Below, one piece after another: positions 51,727-60,716 of a stretch of 64,000 bases of DNA. Origin of the DNA: DATLZU01 sp051293835 (GTDB lineage Bacteria > Nitrospirota > Nitrospiria > Nitrospirales > Nitrospiraceae); NCBI GenBank assembly GCA_051293835.1, contig JBPKMA010000006.1, positions 62,001 through 126,000 on the forward strand. Reading direction: 5' to 3'. The position numbers were made by a program, and so were the translations under genes. Under the pieces are notes generated by a model. The model did no database searches. It saw only the letters and a program-made list of their open reading frames with translations, and had not been told where the DNA came from. Every line of letters begins with the position of its first letter. Within the stretch, counting starts at the first letter, position 1.

Positions 51727-52929
51727 TCAGAGAGAAGGCGGTCGAACGGGCTTCACAGGGAAGGTAACTTCCACGAGTTCCGCTTTGCCGAGGCCCTGTT
51801 TGACGAGGGCGTCGAGATCGAAGCCGCGCTCGATTTTGCGGATCTGGTCGAGATCGGCCCTGGTGCTGGGATGCGGTGGGACGAACAGCCGACAGCAGTC
51901 CTGATCCGGTTCGATGGAGGTCTCGAAGGTCCCGATGCGTTGTGCCTGTTCGGTGATCTCGATCTTGTCCATGCCGATCAGGGGGCGGAGGATCGGCAGG
52001 TGGGCCGCTTCCTGGACCACGGTCAGGTTCTCCGGCGTCTGCGACGCGACCTGTCCCAAGCTGTCTCCCGTGATGAGCGCCCAGCACCGGTCCCGCCTCG
52101 CAAGTTCTTCGGCGATGCGCAGCATCATGCGCCGGTAGAGCACGACCCGATAGGCGGCTGGCGCGCCAAGCACGATGTGACGCTGAATCTCGCCGAAAGG
52201 AATCAGATACAGCCGTGAATACAGTTGGTAGCGGGTCAGCAGCTCCACGATCTCGCGCACCTTCTCCTCCGACGCGCGGCTGACGAACGGCCGCCCGTGA
52301 AAATGGACAAAAACTGCCTGGCAGCCCCGCCGCATCATGCGGTAGGCCGCCACCGGTGAGTCAATGCCGCCGGATATCAGGCATGCGACCTTGCCGCTCA
52401 CGCCCGTCGGCATACCGCCAGGGCCGACTTCTTTCTTCACGGAGTAGTACACCTCCGAGCTGAGCAGCTCGACATAGACGGTCAGGTCGGGCTTCGTTAA
52501 ATTCACTTTCTTGCCCGTCACCGCGCATAGGTAGGCGCCCAGCTCCCGCTCCACATCCATCGAAGTCAGCCTCAGGCGCTTGTCGGCGCGCTTGGCGGTG
52601 ACCCGAAACGTCTGAAACGCCAGCCCCCGCACTTCGTCGGCGACGGCGATTTTCAGCGCGTCGAGATTCGGATGGATCAGATCCAACGGGACTGACTGCG
52701 CCAGCGAGAAGTTGACGATGCCGAAGACGTGCGAGAGGCGGGTCTTCACCGGCTCCCAGGGAAGTGTATCGGGAAGGATCACGCGAATGCGGCCGGGCAA
52801 CGCGTCGACCTGTCTGACGCCGAGATCATTGAGCGCCAGGCGGAGGTTGCGGACCAGGCGCTGCTCGAAGAACGACCGGTTCCGTCCCTTTAGGGCCAGC
52901 TCGTGATAGCGGAGGATCGCGCAGCGCAT
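51727..52929 (-). CDS. thiI: tRNA 4-thiouridine synthetase
   Basis: A 400-residue enzyme that adenylates and thiolates U8 of tRNA. It has the N-terminal ferredoxin-like and THUMP domains (residues about 1-165; RYHELALKGRNRSFFEQRLV is the hallmark start) and the PP-loop ATPase SGGIDSPVAAYRMMRRG (about 185-200). No C-terminal rhodanese domain is present, which is common outside gamma-proteobacteria; the sulfur carrier must then be another protein. Confidence 0.95.
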   Translation of the reverse strand: MRCAILRYHELALKGRNRSFFEQRLVRNLRLALNDLGVRQVDALPGRIRVILPDTLPWEPVKTRLSHVFGIVNFSLAQSVPLDLIHPNLDALKIAVADEVRGLAFQTFRVTAKRADKRLRLTSMDVERELGAYLCAVTGKKVNLTKPDLTVYVELLSSEVYYSVKKEVGPGGMPTGVSGKVACLISGGIDSPVAAYRMMRRGCQAVFVHFHGRPFVSRASEEKVREIVELLTRYQLYSRLYLIPFGEIQRHIVLGAPAAYRVVLYRRMMLRIAEELARRDRCWALITGDSLGQVASQTPENLTVVQEAAHLPILRPLIGMDKIEITEQAQRIGTFETSIEPDQDCCRLFVPPHPSTRADLDQIRKIERGFDLDALVKQGLGKAELVEVTFPVKPVRPPSL

Positions 52930-52988
52930 CGACTCATCACCCGTATCCGTTTGATGAAGCGTCTCTCCTCAGGTTCGCGGACGGCGCT

Positions 52989-53912
52989 TCACTCACCGAG
53001 CGATTCGAGATCGCGCTCGGCGTCCATTGCGGCCATGCAGCCTGAGCCAGCGGCGGTGATGGCCTGGCGGTACCTGGAATCCTGCACATCGCCGGCGGCG
53101 AAGACGCCCGGCACGCTAGTCGCGGTGCCGTTTCGGGTGATGATGTACCCTTTTGCATCCATCTCGATCTGGCCTTTGAAAATTCCGGTGTTCGGGCTGT
53201 GGCCGATGGCGACAAAGACGCCGGCGCAGGCGAGCTCTGAGGTCTGGCCGGTCACCACGTTGCGGAGCTTGACGCCGGTGACGACCTGATCGCCGAGAAT
53301 GTCCTCGACGACACTATTCCAGATGAAGGTGATCTTGTCGTTCTTGAAGGCGCGGTCTTGCATGATCTTGGAGGCGCGGAGCTTGTCGCGACGATGGACG
53401 ACGAAGACGCGGGTGGCAAACTTGGTCAGGAAGATGGCTTCTTCCATCGCGCTGTCGCCGCCCCCGACCACTACCAGTTCTTTACCGCGGAAGAAATAGC
53501 CATCGCAGGTGGCGCAGGTGGAAACACCGCGGCCCAAGAGGCGGGATTCGTTGGGAAGACCGAGGTGAAGCGCAGAGGCGCCGGAGGCGATGATTACTGT
53601 TTTCGCTTCGATGGTCCGTTCTCCATCCACTGTCAGCCTGAACGGCCGGCGGCTGAAATCCGCGGCGGTGACCTCGCCCGTCAGAAACTCGGTACCGAAC
53701 CGTTCCGCCTGAGCCCGCATCTCCTTCATGAGATCGGGACCCATGATCGCGTGCGCAAACCCCGGGTAATTTTCCACCTCGGTCGTCGTCGTCAATTGCC
53801 CGCCAGCCTGCCACCCTTCGATTACCAAGGGAGACAGAGCGGCCCGCGCCGTGTAGATGGCGGCGGTCAGCCCGGCTGGTCCCGATCCAATGATCGCAAC
53901 GTTACGAACCAT
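52989..53912 (-). CDS. trxB: Thioredoxin reductase
   Basis: A 307-residue flavoenzyme reducing thioredoxin with NADPH. FAD-binding GSGPAGLTAAIYTARA is at residues about 8-24, the redox-active CATC at about 134-137 (STCATCDGYFF), the NADPH fold GGGDSAMEEAIFL follows, and the final FAD motif is VFAAGDVQDSRYRQAITAAG. Complete and typical; not next to a thioredoxin gene. Confidence 0.96.
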   Translation of the reverse strand: MVRNVAIIGSGPAGLTAAIYTARAALSPLVIEGWQAGGQLTTTTEVENYPGFAHAIMGPDLMKEMRAQAERFGTEFLTGEVTAADFSRRPFRLTVDGERTIEAKTVIIASGASALHLGLPNESRLLGRGVSTCATCDGYFFRGKELVVVGGGDSAMEEAIFLTKFATRVFVVHRRDKLRASKIMQDRAFKNDKITFIWNSVVEDILGDQVVTGVKLRNVVTGQTSELACAGVFVAIGHSPNTGIFKGQIEMDAKGYIITRNGTATSVPGVFAAGDVQDSRYRQAITAAGSGCMAAMDAERDLESLGE

Positions 53913-53957
53913 AAAAAAACTGTAACACAGCCGATTGGGAAGCGAAAAGGGGCGTCC

Positions 53958-54584
53958 TCACGCGCTGTGCCGCAAGTGTTCGAAAATCCGCGCCACTTCC
54001 CGGCGGAGCTGCGCTATCGGCAGGGAGCCGTCGAGCACGTAATCGGCCTGGTTCACCTTCTTTCCCAACGGCATCTGGCTTCGAATCCGGCGCAGGGCTT
54101 CGGCGCGCGTCAAATGATTCCGCCGTTGCAAACGGGCGATCTGGGTCTTCCGATCGGCGGTGACGACTACGATCTTGTCCATACGTCGGTGCGCGGCGGC
54201 TTCGAACAAGAGCGGGACGTCGTAGATGATGACGGCGTCCGGGTCCTTGCGGGCGATCTCCCGCACGAGCCGTGCCTGCGCTCTGGCGACGCGCGGGTGG
54301 ACGATGGCGTTGAGCTGGCGGAGTTTGGCGGGGGCACGGAAGACGATTGCCCCCAAGGCGCGGCGGTTGATCGTGCGATCGGAGTTGAGGATTCCCTTGC
54401 CGAATGTCCGCACGATGTCGCGCCAGGCCGGTTTGCCCGGTTCGACGGCCTGGCGGGCTAAGACATCCGCGTCGATCACCGCCGCACCGCATTCCTGAAA
54501 CAGCCGCGCCACGGTGCTTTTTCCCGTGGCGATACCGCCTGTCAATCCCACCACAATCATGGGAGGGAGCCTAGCATGCGCCAA
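53958..54584 (-). CDS. coaE: Dephospho-CoA kinase
   Basis: Last step of coenzyme A synthesis. The 208 residues begin MAHARLPPMIVVGLTGGIAT, with P-loop GLTGGIATGKSTVARL, the substrate-binding DADVLARQAVEPG and the lid region with Arg-rich helix (RLQRRNHLTRAEALRRIRSQ). Met9 (MIVVGLTGG) is an alternative start and would be the usual family beginning. It is 45 bases upstream of trxB on the same strand. Confidence 0.94.
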   Translation of the reverse strand: MAHARLPPMIVVGLTGGIATGKSTVARLFQECGAAVIDADVLARQAVEPGKPAWRDIVRTFGKGILNSDRTINRRALGAIVFRAPAKLRQLNAIVHPRVARAQARLVREIARKDPDAVIIYDVPLLFEAAAHRRMDKIVVVTADRKTQIARLQRRNHLTRAEALRRIRSQMPLGKKVNQADYVLDGSLPIAQLRREVARIFEHLRHSA

Positions 54585-54644
54585 ATGACCGCTACAAGGA
54601 CACCAGGTCCAAGCGATCAGGCGTCACGGTTTAATGGTCATCGG

Positions 54645-54690
54645 GTAGAGAATAGCTGGGCGAGCGGTGAAGGGAAAAGCTGAAAGTGAC
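54645..54690. repeat. Intergenic GAGCGGTGAAGGG-type element
   Basis: GTAGAGAATAGCTGGGCGAGCGGTGAAGGGAAAAGC lies in the divergent spacer between coaE and the beta-helix gene. GAGCGGTGAAGGG also occurs at 47.81 kb, and AATAGC words occur in several spacers of the window. Confidence 0.4.
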
Positions 54691-54729
54691 CGTTGACTCC
54701 CGGCCGCTCTTCCCTGTATCACCCTCAGC

Positions 54730-55752
54730 ATGCGAGTCATGGGTCGAACCGGCATGCTGATATCGGCGCTGCTGTTGTTCGTCCGCTTCGGCCTGGCTGC
54801 CGGGGCGGAGGAGACGGACTCTTTCCGCACTTTGGTGGTGGCTCAAGACGGCAGCGGCCAATTCACGTCGATTCAGGCGGCGATCGATGCGGCGGAGAAA
54901 GGCGATACTATCAGGATCAAGGCCGGCGCGTACCGCGAGGATGTGACGATCCATAGTAAGGAGCGGATTCGGTTGATCGGGGACGGGATGGATCGGGTGA
55001 CGATCCTGGGCCGTCAACGGGTCGGGGTGTTCCACATCGGCAAGTGGCCCTACGGAGCGTCCGACATCGAAATCAGCGGGCTGACAATCAACGAGCACGG
55101 CGGACATGCGATGGGCATCTTCAACGGTCGGGGGATCGTCCTGCGCGAGGTTCGCGTCAATGGGATGCTGTTCGGCCAACAGGTGCGGGAGGTGCGCATC
55201 GAGCATTGCACCATCGGCGGAAGTGAGACCACGGGGGTCCAACTGGCCGACGCCCACGCAGTCCTCCTCGGCAATGTCATCCATGATAACGATCATGGCG
55301 TGACGGTCGCCGGCCAGTCCGACGTGCGGTTGGAGCGGAACGTCATCACCCGCAACCTGTTCGAAGGCGTGGTGGTCATGGATAAGGCCCGTGCTGCGCT
55401 GATCAGCAACACGATCGTCAAGAACGGCGGAGGCGTCGCGTTTCTGGGAACTTCGCAGGGGGAAGCCACGGGGAATATCGTCGGGTTGAATAAGGTCGGA
55501 TTTGTGGTCGCGCCGTCAAGTCAGGCGAGGCTTTCATACAGTGCACTGTATGCCAATGGGAGCGATTACCTGTGGGCCGGGGCCTCGCTCCGGCCAGCTC
55601 CGGAACTTCGGGCGGAGTCAGATCTGGCGGTGGACCCCCGCTTTGTGGATCCGGGCCGGGACGACTTTCGCCTCAGGCCGGATACTCCTCTTCTAAAGGT
55701 TGGCGGGTTTTCCTATCTCGGTGCCCTGGCTCCAATCGCTTCGGTTCCGTGA
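54730..55752 (+). CDS. Secreted right-handed parallel beta-helix protein
   Basis: A 340-residue exported protein. After a signal peptide (MLISALLLFVRFGLAAGA) the sequence starts with FRTLVVAQDGSGQFTSIQAA, as in pectin methylesterases, and continues with repeated beta-helix rungs (DIEISGLTINEHGGHAMGI, GVQLADAHAVLLGNVIHDND, VTVAGQSDVRLERNVITRN). It lacks the clear esterase active-site Asp pair, so enzyme activity is doubtful; carbohydrate binding or NosD-like scaffolding is possible. The C-terminus (DDFRLRPDTPLL) is typical of such helices. Confidence 0.85.
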   Translation: MRVMGRTGMLISALLLFVRFGLAAGAEETDSFRTLVVAQDGSGQFTSIQAAIDAAEKGDTIRIKAGAYREDVTIHSKERIRLIGDGMDRVTILGRQRVGVFHIGKWPYGASDIEISGLTINEHGGHAMGIFNGRGIVLREVRVNGMLFGQQVREVRIEHCTIGGSETTGVQLADAHAVLLGNVIHDNDHGVTVAGQSDVRLERNVITRNLFEGVVVMDKARAALISNTIVKNGGGVAFLGTSQGEATGNIVGLNKVGFVVAPSSQARLSYSALYANGSDYLWAGASLRPAPELRAESDLAVDPRFVDPGRDDFRLRPDTPLLKVGGFSYLGALAPIASVP

Positions 55753-56478
55753 GTGCCCAGTCAGAAAAGCCCCAGGAAATTGAGAGGTTCCGTCGAATTG
55801 CCAGGCCGGAAGCAGACCCTATGGTATGCTTATGGTATGTTTTTTTAGTAGAAGCCGGTCTTGAGAGAAAAAGGTCTGGGTGTTGCTCTCAGTGACATCC
55901 GTGGATGGGACCGGAGAAAGGCGTCACCGTGGCTAGCTACCGTTCGGAATTCGAAAAAGCCGGTGTTGATGGAATTCCCTCCCTGGATGAGCTCGAATCT
56001 GGCAGGCTTATCGGGGTTGTCGTCCCAATGTCCGAGCAGGCTCAGGTGCAACTCCGAGACAGTATTGAGGTGATTGATTATCTCCTCCGTCAGGACACCG
56101 TGATCTGGAGTTAGGTTTTCCCGGATCGGCTGTGGTGGCTTCACCTACCGGCGTTCACTCGTTCGTTGGTCCCTCTGTCAGTCTGCAAGGGCTCCTCTCG
56201 TTCAGGCGACTAAACCGCAAGTGGGTCTGTCCGTTTCCAGCGGACTCGTGCGGGCGGTGCAGGGAAAGGCGTGGGCGTGCGTCGTGAGCACGCCTCCTTC
56301 GCGGCACGTCTTGCGACGACCAAAGAAAGCACTTGTGCATATGATCCGGAGAGGGGCATCTGGAAAAACAATCGTGGTACGGCCTACTGCCGGCCGGTGA
56401 GGATCGACACGGCCTCGTGACAAAAAGGCGCACCACGATGGCACTGTTCAGCCGAGGATCAGCAGTCCGGGTCCAGGT
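55753..56478. other. Gap with one possible short gene
   Basis: About 725 bases. The first part is unusually AT-rich for this window, with a direct repeat TATGGTATG (55821 and 55832) and a T-run. From 55905 to 56114 a plus-strand frame of 69 codons (MGPEKGVTVASYRSEFEKAG ... MSEQAQVQLRDSIEVIDYLL) looks protein-like but is unrecognised; the opposite strand also has an open frame there. From 56120 to 56478 I see nothing convincing. Confidence 0.35.
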
Positions 56479-58420
56479 ATGACGGAATAGCAACGTCTGG
56501 AGGAGGATGCCCGTCGCGAACGACACTGTAAGCGAACGGACATGGGGGACGGTGCGCGAGGACTACAGTCCTTACGGGACCGCCTGGGAATTCTTCCCGC
56601 ACGACCATGCACGGTCGAAAGCCTATCGATGGAACGAAGACGGCCTGGCCAGGTTCTGCGACCGGCATCCAATGATTTGTTTCGCCTTGGCTCTGTGGAA
56701 CGGTCGCGACCCGATTTTGAACGAACGGCTGTTCGGCCTGAGCGGCAAGGAGGGCAACCATGGCGAGGACGTCAAAGAATATTACTTATTTGGATTCGAC
56801 GCCGATCACTACTTCGACGTGTTTGTGGAATACGCCAACGCGAGGCCGGAAGACCTGTTGATCCGCATTCAGGCGATGAATCGAGGACCTGAAGCTGCCC
56901 AATTGACTGTTTTGCCCACCCTGCAGTGAATCCCGACCAGATCGGCTCGAAAGCGTCGGCCCACTACCTAATGAACGTGGAGCCGAGCGGAACCGCCACC
57001 CTTCGCCTCCGTTTTACCGATGCGACGGCGAACGACTTGCTGACATAGGAGGCCTTTGAATCCGTCTTCGCTGAGCGCGGGTGGGAGGCCGATGAGTTCT
57101 ATGACGCCCTGGCGCCCAGCGGCCTCTCGGAGGATGCCCGGTTGGTCGAGCGGCAGGCCTTCGTCGGCCTGCTGTGGAGCAAGCAATTCTATCACTATGA
57201 AGTCGTCCGCTGGTTGAAGGGCGATCCCGCTGGGCCAGAGCCGCCCAAGGAGCGAGTGAAAGGGCGTAATTGCGAGTAGACCCATCTGTACAACGCCGAC
57301 GTCATTTGCATGCCGGACAAGTGGGAGTATCCCTGGTATGCTGCCTGGGACTTGGGGTTTCACTGCATTCCCTTGGCGCTCGTCGATCCCACGTTTGCCA
57401 AAGAACAACTGATGCTCATGCTGCGCGGGTGGTATATGCATCCGAACGGCCAGATTCCTGCTTACGAGTGGGCGCTGGGCACGTGAACCCGCCGGTTCAT
57501 GCCTGGGCCGCATGGCGTGTCTACGAGATAGAGAAAAAACACAAAGGCGTGGGCGACCGAGTCTTCCTCGAACGGGTGTTCCACAAATTGCTGTTGAATT
57601 TCGCCTGGTGGGTTAACCGCAAGGACGCCGAAGGCAAGAACATTTTCCAAGGCGGATTTCTCGGACTGGACAACATCGGCGATGAACACATCGAGTTGCG
57701 GAACCGGGAGGATGGTTTCTTCTACGACGTCCTTCACCTACCTGACGGGCGCAACTTTCCGTTGAAGGTCCGTTCGATGGTCGGCTTGATCCTGCTGTTC
57801 GCGGTTGAGACGCTGGACTCCGAGTTGGTGGACCGCCTGCCGCGATTCAAGCATCGCATGCAGTGGTTCATCGAGAACCGGCCGGATTTCGTCGCGCATG
57901 TGGAGACGCAGGGTTTGGATGGCAGTGTGCGGCGATTCTTGTCATTGGTGAATCGCCGGCAGCTCCAAAAGGTCCTGCGCTATATGCTGGACGAGCAGGA
58001 ATTTCTCTCTCCCTATGGGATCCGCGCATTGTCGCGATACCACCAGGATCATCCCTATACACTCTCTGTGATGGGCGTGGAACACCGGGTGGATTATGAG
58101 CCGGCGGAATCCGCGACCGGCTTGTTTGGCAGGCACTCCAACTGGCGCGGCCCGATCTGGCTTCCGCAGAAGTTCTATTACTGGGCGATGGCTTCAAGGT
58201 GAAATATCCCACCGGCTCCGGCCGCCTGGCACCCCTGTGTCACGTGGTCACCGAGCTGTCGCGCCGGCTCACGCACATCTTTTTGCGAGGGCCTGACGGC
58301 CGGCGCCCGGTCTACGGAGGCACAAGGAAATTTCAGGAGGACCCTCATTGGCGGGACCTGATTCCCTTCTCCGAATACCTCCGCGGAGACAACGGAGTGG
58401 GGATCGGGGCCAGTCACTAG
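56479..58420 (+). pseudogene. MGH1/GH63-like glucosidase, decayed by deletions and stops
   Basis: The start MTE-TAG-QRLEEDARRE opens a large clan GH-G glucosidase, but several frames are needed: WGTVREDYSPYGTAWEFFPH, ICFALALWNGRDPILNERLF, EGNHGEDVKEYYLFG joined directly to DADHYFDVFVEY (about 40 residues lost), a stop after TVLPTLQ with more sequence lost, then LRLRFTDATANDLLT-TAG-EAF, THLYNADVICMPDKWEYPWY, a frameshift at about 57483, NIFQGGFLGLDNIG joined to DEHIELRNREDG (loss of the next segment), WRGPIWLPQKFYYWAMAS, another frame change, and GASH-TAG-TGWT at the end. Intact relatives exceed 800 residues. Predicted role was glucan or trehalose-type oligosaccharide breakdown. Confidence 0.75.
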
Positions 58421-58475
58421 ACTGGCTGGACGGCGTTGGTGGCGAAGCTCATTCCGCAAAGCGGGGAATAATTTC

Positions 58476-59291
58476 ATGAAGCGTGTCTCGCGAACGACGA
58501 GAGACGGAAGACGAGATATGTGGAAACAGCGACAAGCCGCCGACGATGCGCGTGAAGAAGGAAACCCGCCAGGACCTCGACGGGCGCTCGGTCTCGAATG
58601 GCATGAAACGAACGGGCAGGGCGGTTTCGCGTCCGGTTCTGTCGCCGGTGCCAACACGCGGCGACACCATGCGTTGCTGCTGGTTGCGCGCCAACGCCAG
58701 TCGATCGCATCGCGCTGGTGAACCATCTCGAAGAACGGGTGGAAGTCAGCGGCCAGGTCGTGCCGTTGGCGGCCAATCTCGGCCCCGACACGGTTCATCC
58801 GGACGGCTATCGACGATGTACGGGCTTTTCGACCGAACCGTGGCTGACGTGGACATTCGACATACAGGGTGTCCCGGTGCAGCGGGAGATTTTCTGCCTG
58901 TGCGGACGGGATGCTGTCGTGGTTCGATGGCAGGTGAAGTCCGTGTCCGGTCCGCCGCTTTGTTGGGTCCGTTCCTCACAGCCCGGATCAAGGTCCTCAG
59001 CAAAACGGCCGCCGCGAAAAAGACCGTGCGGGCGTTTCGCCAGGGAATCGAGCGATACCTCTGCGAGGCTTGTCTCGGACAGGTCTCGGAAAACTTCGAC
59101 GGAGAAGTGCCGCCCCGGCCGCGCGCTGTCCAACGCAAGCCTGGTCGGTGGCTGAGCCGTTGTGCGCGCTGGTGGAGGATGTCGGTGTGACCGGCATCGC
59201 GCGAAGACCGGCAAAGCTGGTCGGTGGTCGGTCTCGGCGGACCAGCCGAACCGCGTCCGTGAAGCGATCCCGCGAAAAAGGTGCCCGGTAG
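58476..59291 (+). pseudogene. Glycogen debranching enzyme (amylo-alpha-1,6-glucosidase), catalytic core deleted
   Basis: The N-terminal domain is recognisable as LGLEWHETNGQGGFASGSVA followed by GANTRRHHALLLV, and after a frame change near 58700 VNHLEERVEVSGQVVPLAAN, HPDGYRRCTGFSTEPWLTW and VQREIFCLCGRDAVVVRWQV. The C-terminal end appears soon after in a third frame: YLCEACLGQVSENFDGEVPP and then CPTQAWSVAEPLCALVEDVG. The whole (alpha/alpha)6 catalytic barrel between them, some 400 residues, is missing. It stands next to the decayed glucosidase, so a glycogen or glucan module has been lost. Confidence 0.75.
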
Positions 59292-59428
59292 CCTTGTCAC
59301 CCGCATATCCGCCATTGCCATCTGTCCGCACTCCACTTCCGCATGGCATGGCCCAGTGACAGCTGATCTGGTGCCTCGCACCGAAGGTCTGGCTGGAGTG
59401 CCGGAGTCTCATGCATCGGCTGTTCGGT

Positions 59429-60268
59429 CTACAGCGCGATCGTTTCGATTCGCTTGAGTTCTTCCGGGGAGAGGGTGAACTGTTCGGCTTGGAGGTCTTC
59501 CTTCATGTGTTGCGGGTTTGTGGTGCCGGTCAATGGGAGCATGCCCACTTGCATGGCAAACCGAAAGATGACCGGGGCGACACCGGTGCCATGTCGCGCG
59601 GCGATAGCGCGCACGTCCGGATCCACGAGGACTTGTCGATTGGCGGTCAAAAGCGAAAAGCCTTGATAGATGATACCGTGGGCTCGACAAATCTCTCGTA
59701 CCTCTTTATCCCATCCCAGCACGGCGTAACACCGGTTTTGCACCACCATAGGCTTGATGGCAGCGCGTTCGCACAGGAGAGCGAGTTGTTCAGCCGTCAC
59801 GTTGCTGATGCCGATCATTCTGGTTTTCCCTGTCCGAAAGAGTCCTTCAATGGCCGCCCACACCTCCCAGTCTGCCTGCCCCAAGCCTCGCCGCGAATAC
59901 GGTCCGTGGAGAAGATAGGAATCGAGATAGTCGGTGTGAAGGTGCGCTAACGAGCCTTCGAACGACTGGGCGACCTGGGTGGCCAGATCGGCCGTGGGAT
60001 CGTACGGGATCCGGTGGTCGTGGCCGTTCAGGGGTGTGAACTTCGTCTGAAGAAACAGGCTCTCCCGGGAGATGCCGTCGGCCGCGAGCAGCCGTAAGGC
60101 TGCTCCCACGCGAGGCTCGTCATAATGTTGCGGCTGATTGGCCGTGTCGATCGCGCGGAACCCGGCCCGCACGGCTTGCTGGACTAGGGCCGTGGTCGCC
60201 TCCTTTTTCCACGCCGTGCCGTACATGAACGAGGGGATCGGCACCTGGTTATAGGCGGTCAAGGTCAT
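59429..60268 (-). CDS. Aldo/keto reductase
   Basis: A 279-residue NADPH-dependent reductase of the 2,5-diketo-gluconate reductase-like group. The catalytic residues are visible as DTANQPQHYDEPRVG (Asp and Tyr; here an unusual QHYDE), LFLQTKFTP (Lys) and SYLLHGP (His). The cofactor part is less conserved (PLTGTTNPQHMKEDLQ). It is complete and single, next to the cellulose operon but separated by a 450-base gap. Substrate unknown. Confidence 0.9.
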   Translation of the reverse strand: MTLTAYNQVPIPSFMYGTAWKKEATTALVQQAVRAGFRAIDTANQPQHYDEPRVGAALRLLAADGISRESLFLQTKFTPLNGHDHRIPYDPTADLATQVAQSFEGSLAHLHTDYLDSYLLHGPYSRRGLGQADWEVWAAIEGLFRTGKTRMIGISNVTAEQLALLCERAAIKPMVVQNRCYAVLGWDKEVREICRAHGIIYQGFSLLTANRQVLVDPDVRAIAARHGTGVAPVIFRFAMQVGMLPLTGTTNPQHMKEDLQAEQFTLSPEELKRIETIAL

Positions 60269-60716
60269 GTCGGCTCCTTGTCCACTTGCTGGCCGTCGGG
60301 GCCCCGTGCACGTAATTCACTCCTCGTTGGGGATGATGGGGCGAGCGCAATGAACAACGGATACCCAAGACGGGCGAAGTAGCCTGAACGGCGCTCGTCG
60401 ACCAATGGGCGATTGTAGTTGATGGCGGAGAAGGGGGCAATGGGCGGTCGGCGAAACGGAGGGCACGTCGTTCGTTTACCGTATGCTTTCGTACTCGTAC
60501 TCAGGCAGTCGGCTCTTCGGACACGACGACTGACGGCTATGAGGCCGGATCGTTCACGTCTTCCGGTCAATGGCATAGCCAACCAAAAGCGCCGAACAAA
60601 ATACTTTTGCTCAATGGCAAGTCGTCCTGGCCCGAAATATTCACGCCTTAAAAAATAACGAGTGGCAAATAGCCAATAGCTTTGAATGGTTCGCTGTTGG
60701 CTGTCAGCGAGGAAAG
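60269..60716. other. Gap between aldo/keto reductase and the cellulose operon
   Basis: About 450 bases without a convincing gene. The last 60 bases (60660-60715) include GCAAATAGCCAATAGCTTTG and TTCGCTGTTGGCTGTCAGCG, an element similar to the spacers at 4.65 and 47.84 kb. The reductase promoter should lie here. Confidence 0.45.
60660..60715. repeat. Intergenic AATAGCCAATAGC element
   Basis: GTGGCAAATAGCCAATAGCT and GTTCGCTGTTGGCTGTCAGC occur just after the stop of the TPR porin gene (on the minus strand). The words recur in other spacers of this window. Partly self-complementary (AATAGCC/GGCTGTC). Confidence 0.45.

Noticed and set aside
12720..58420. Reassignment of TAG to an amino acid
   Set aside because: TAG ends several intact genes here (subunit E at 3744, the Nudix gene at 23165, the ACT protein at 27528, czcA at 35278, queG at 47840), and most genes with internal TAG also have frameshifts. 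Decay is the simpler explanation.
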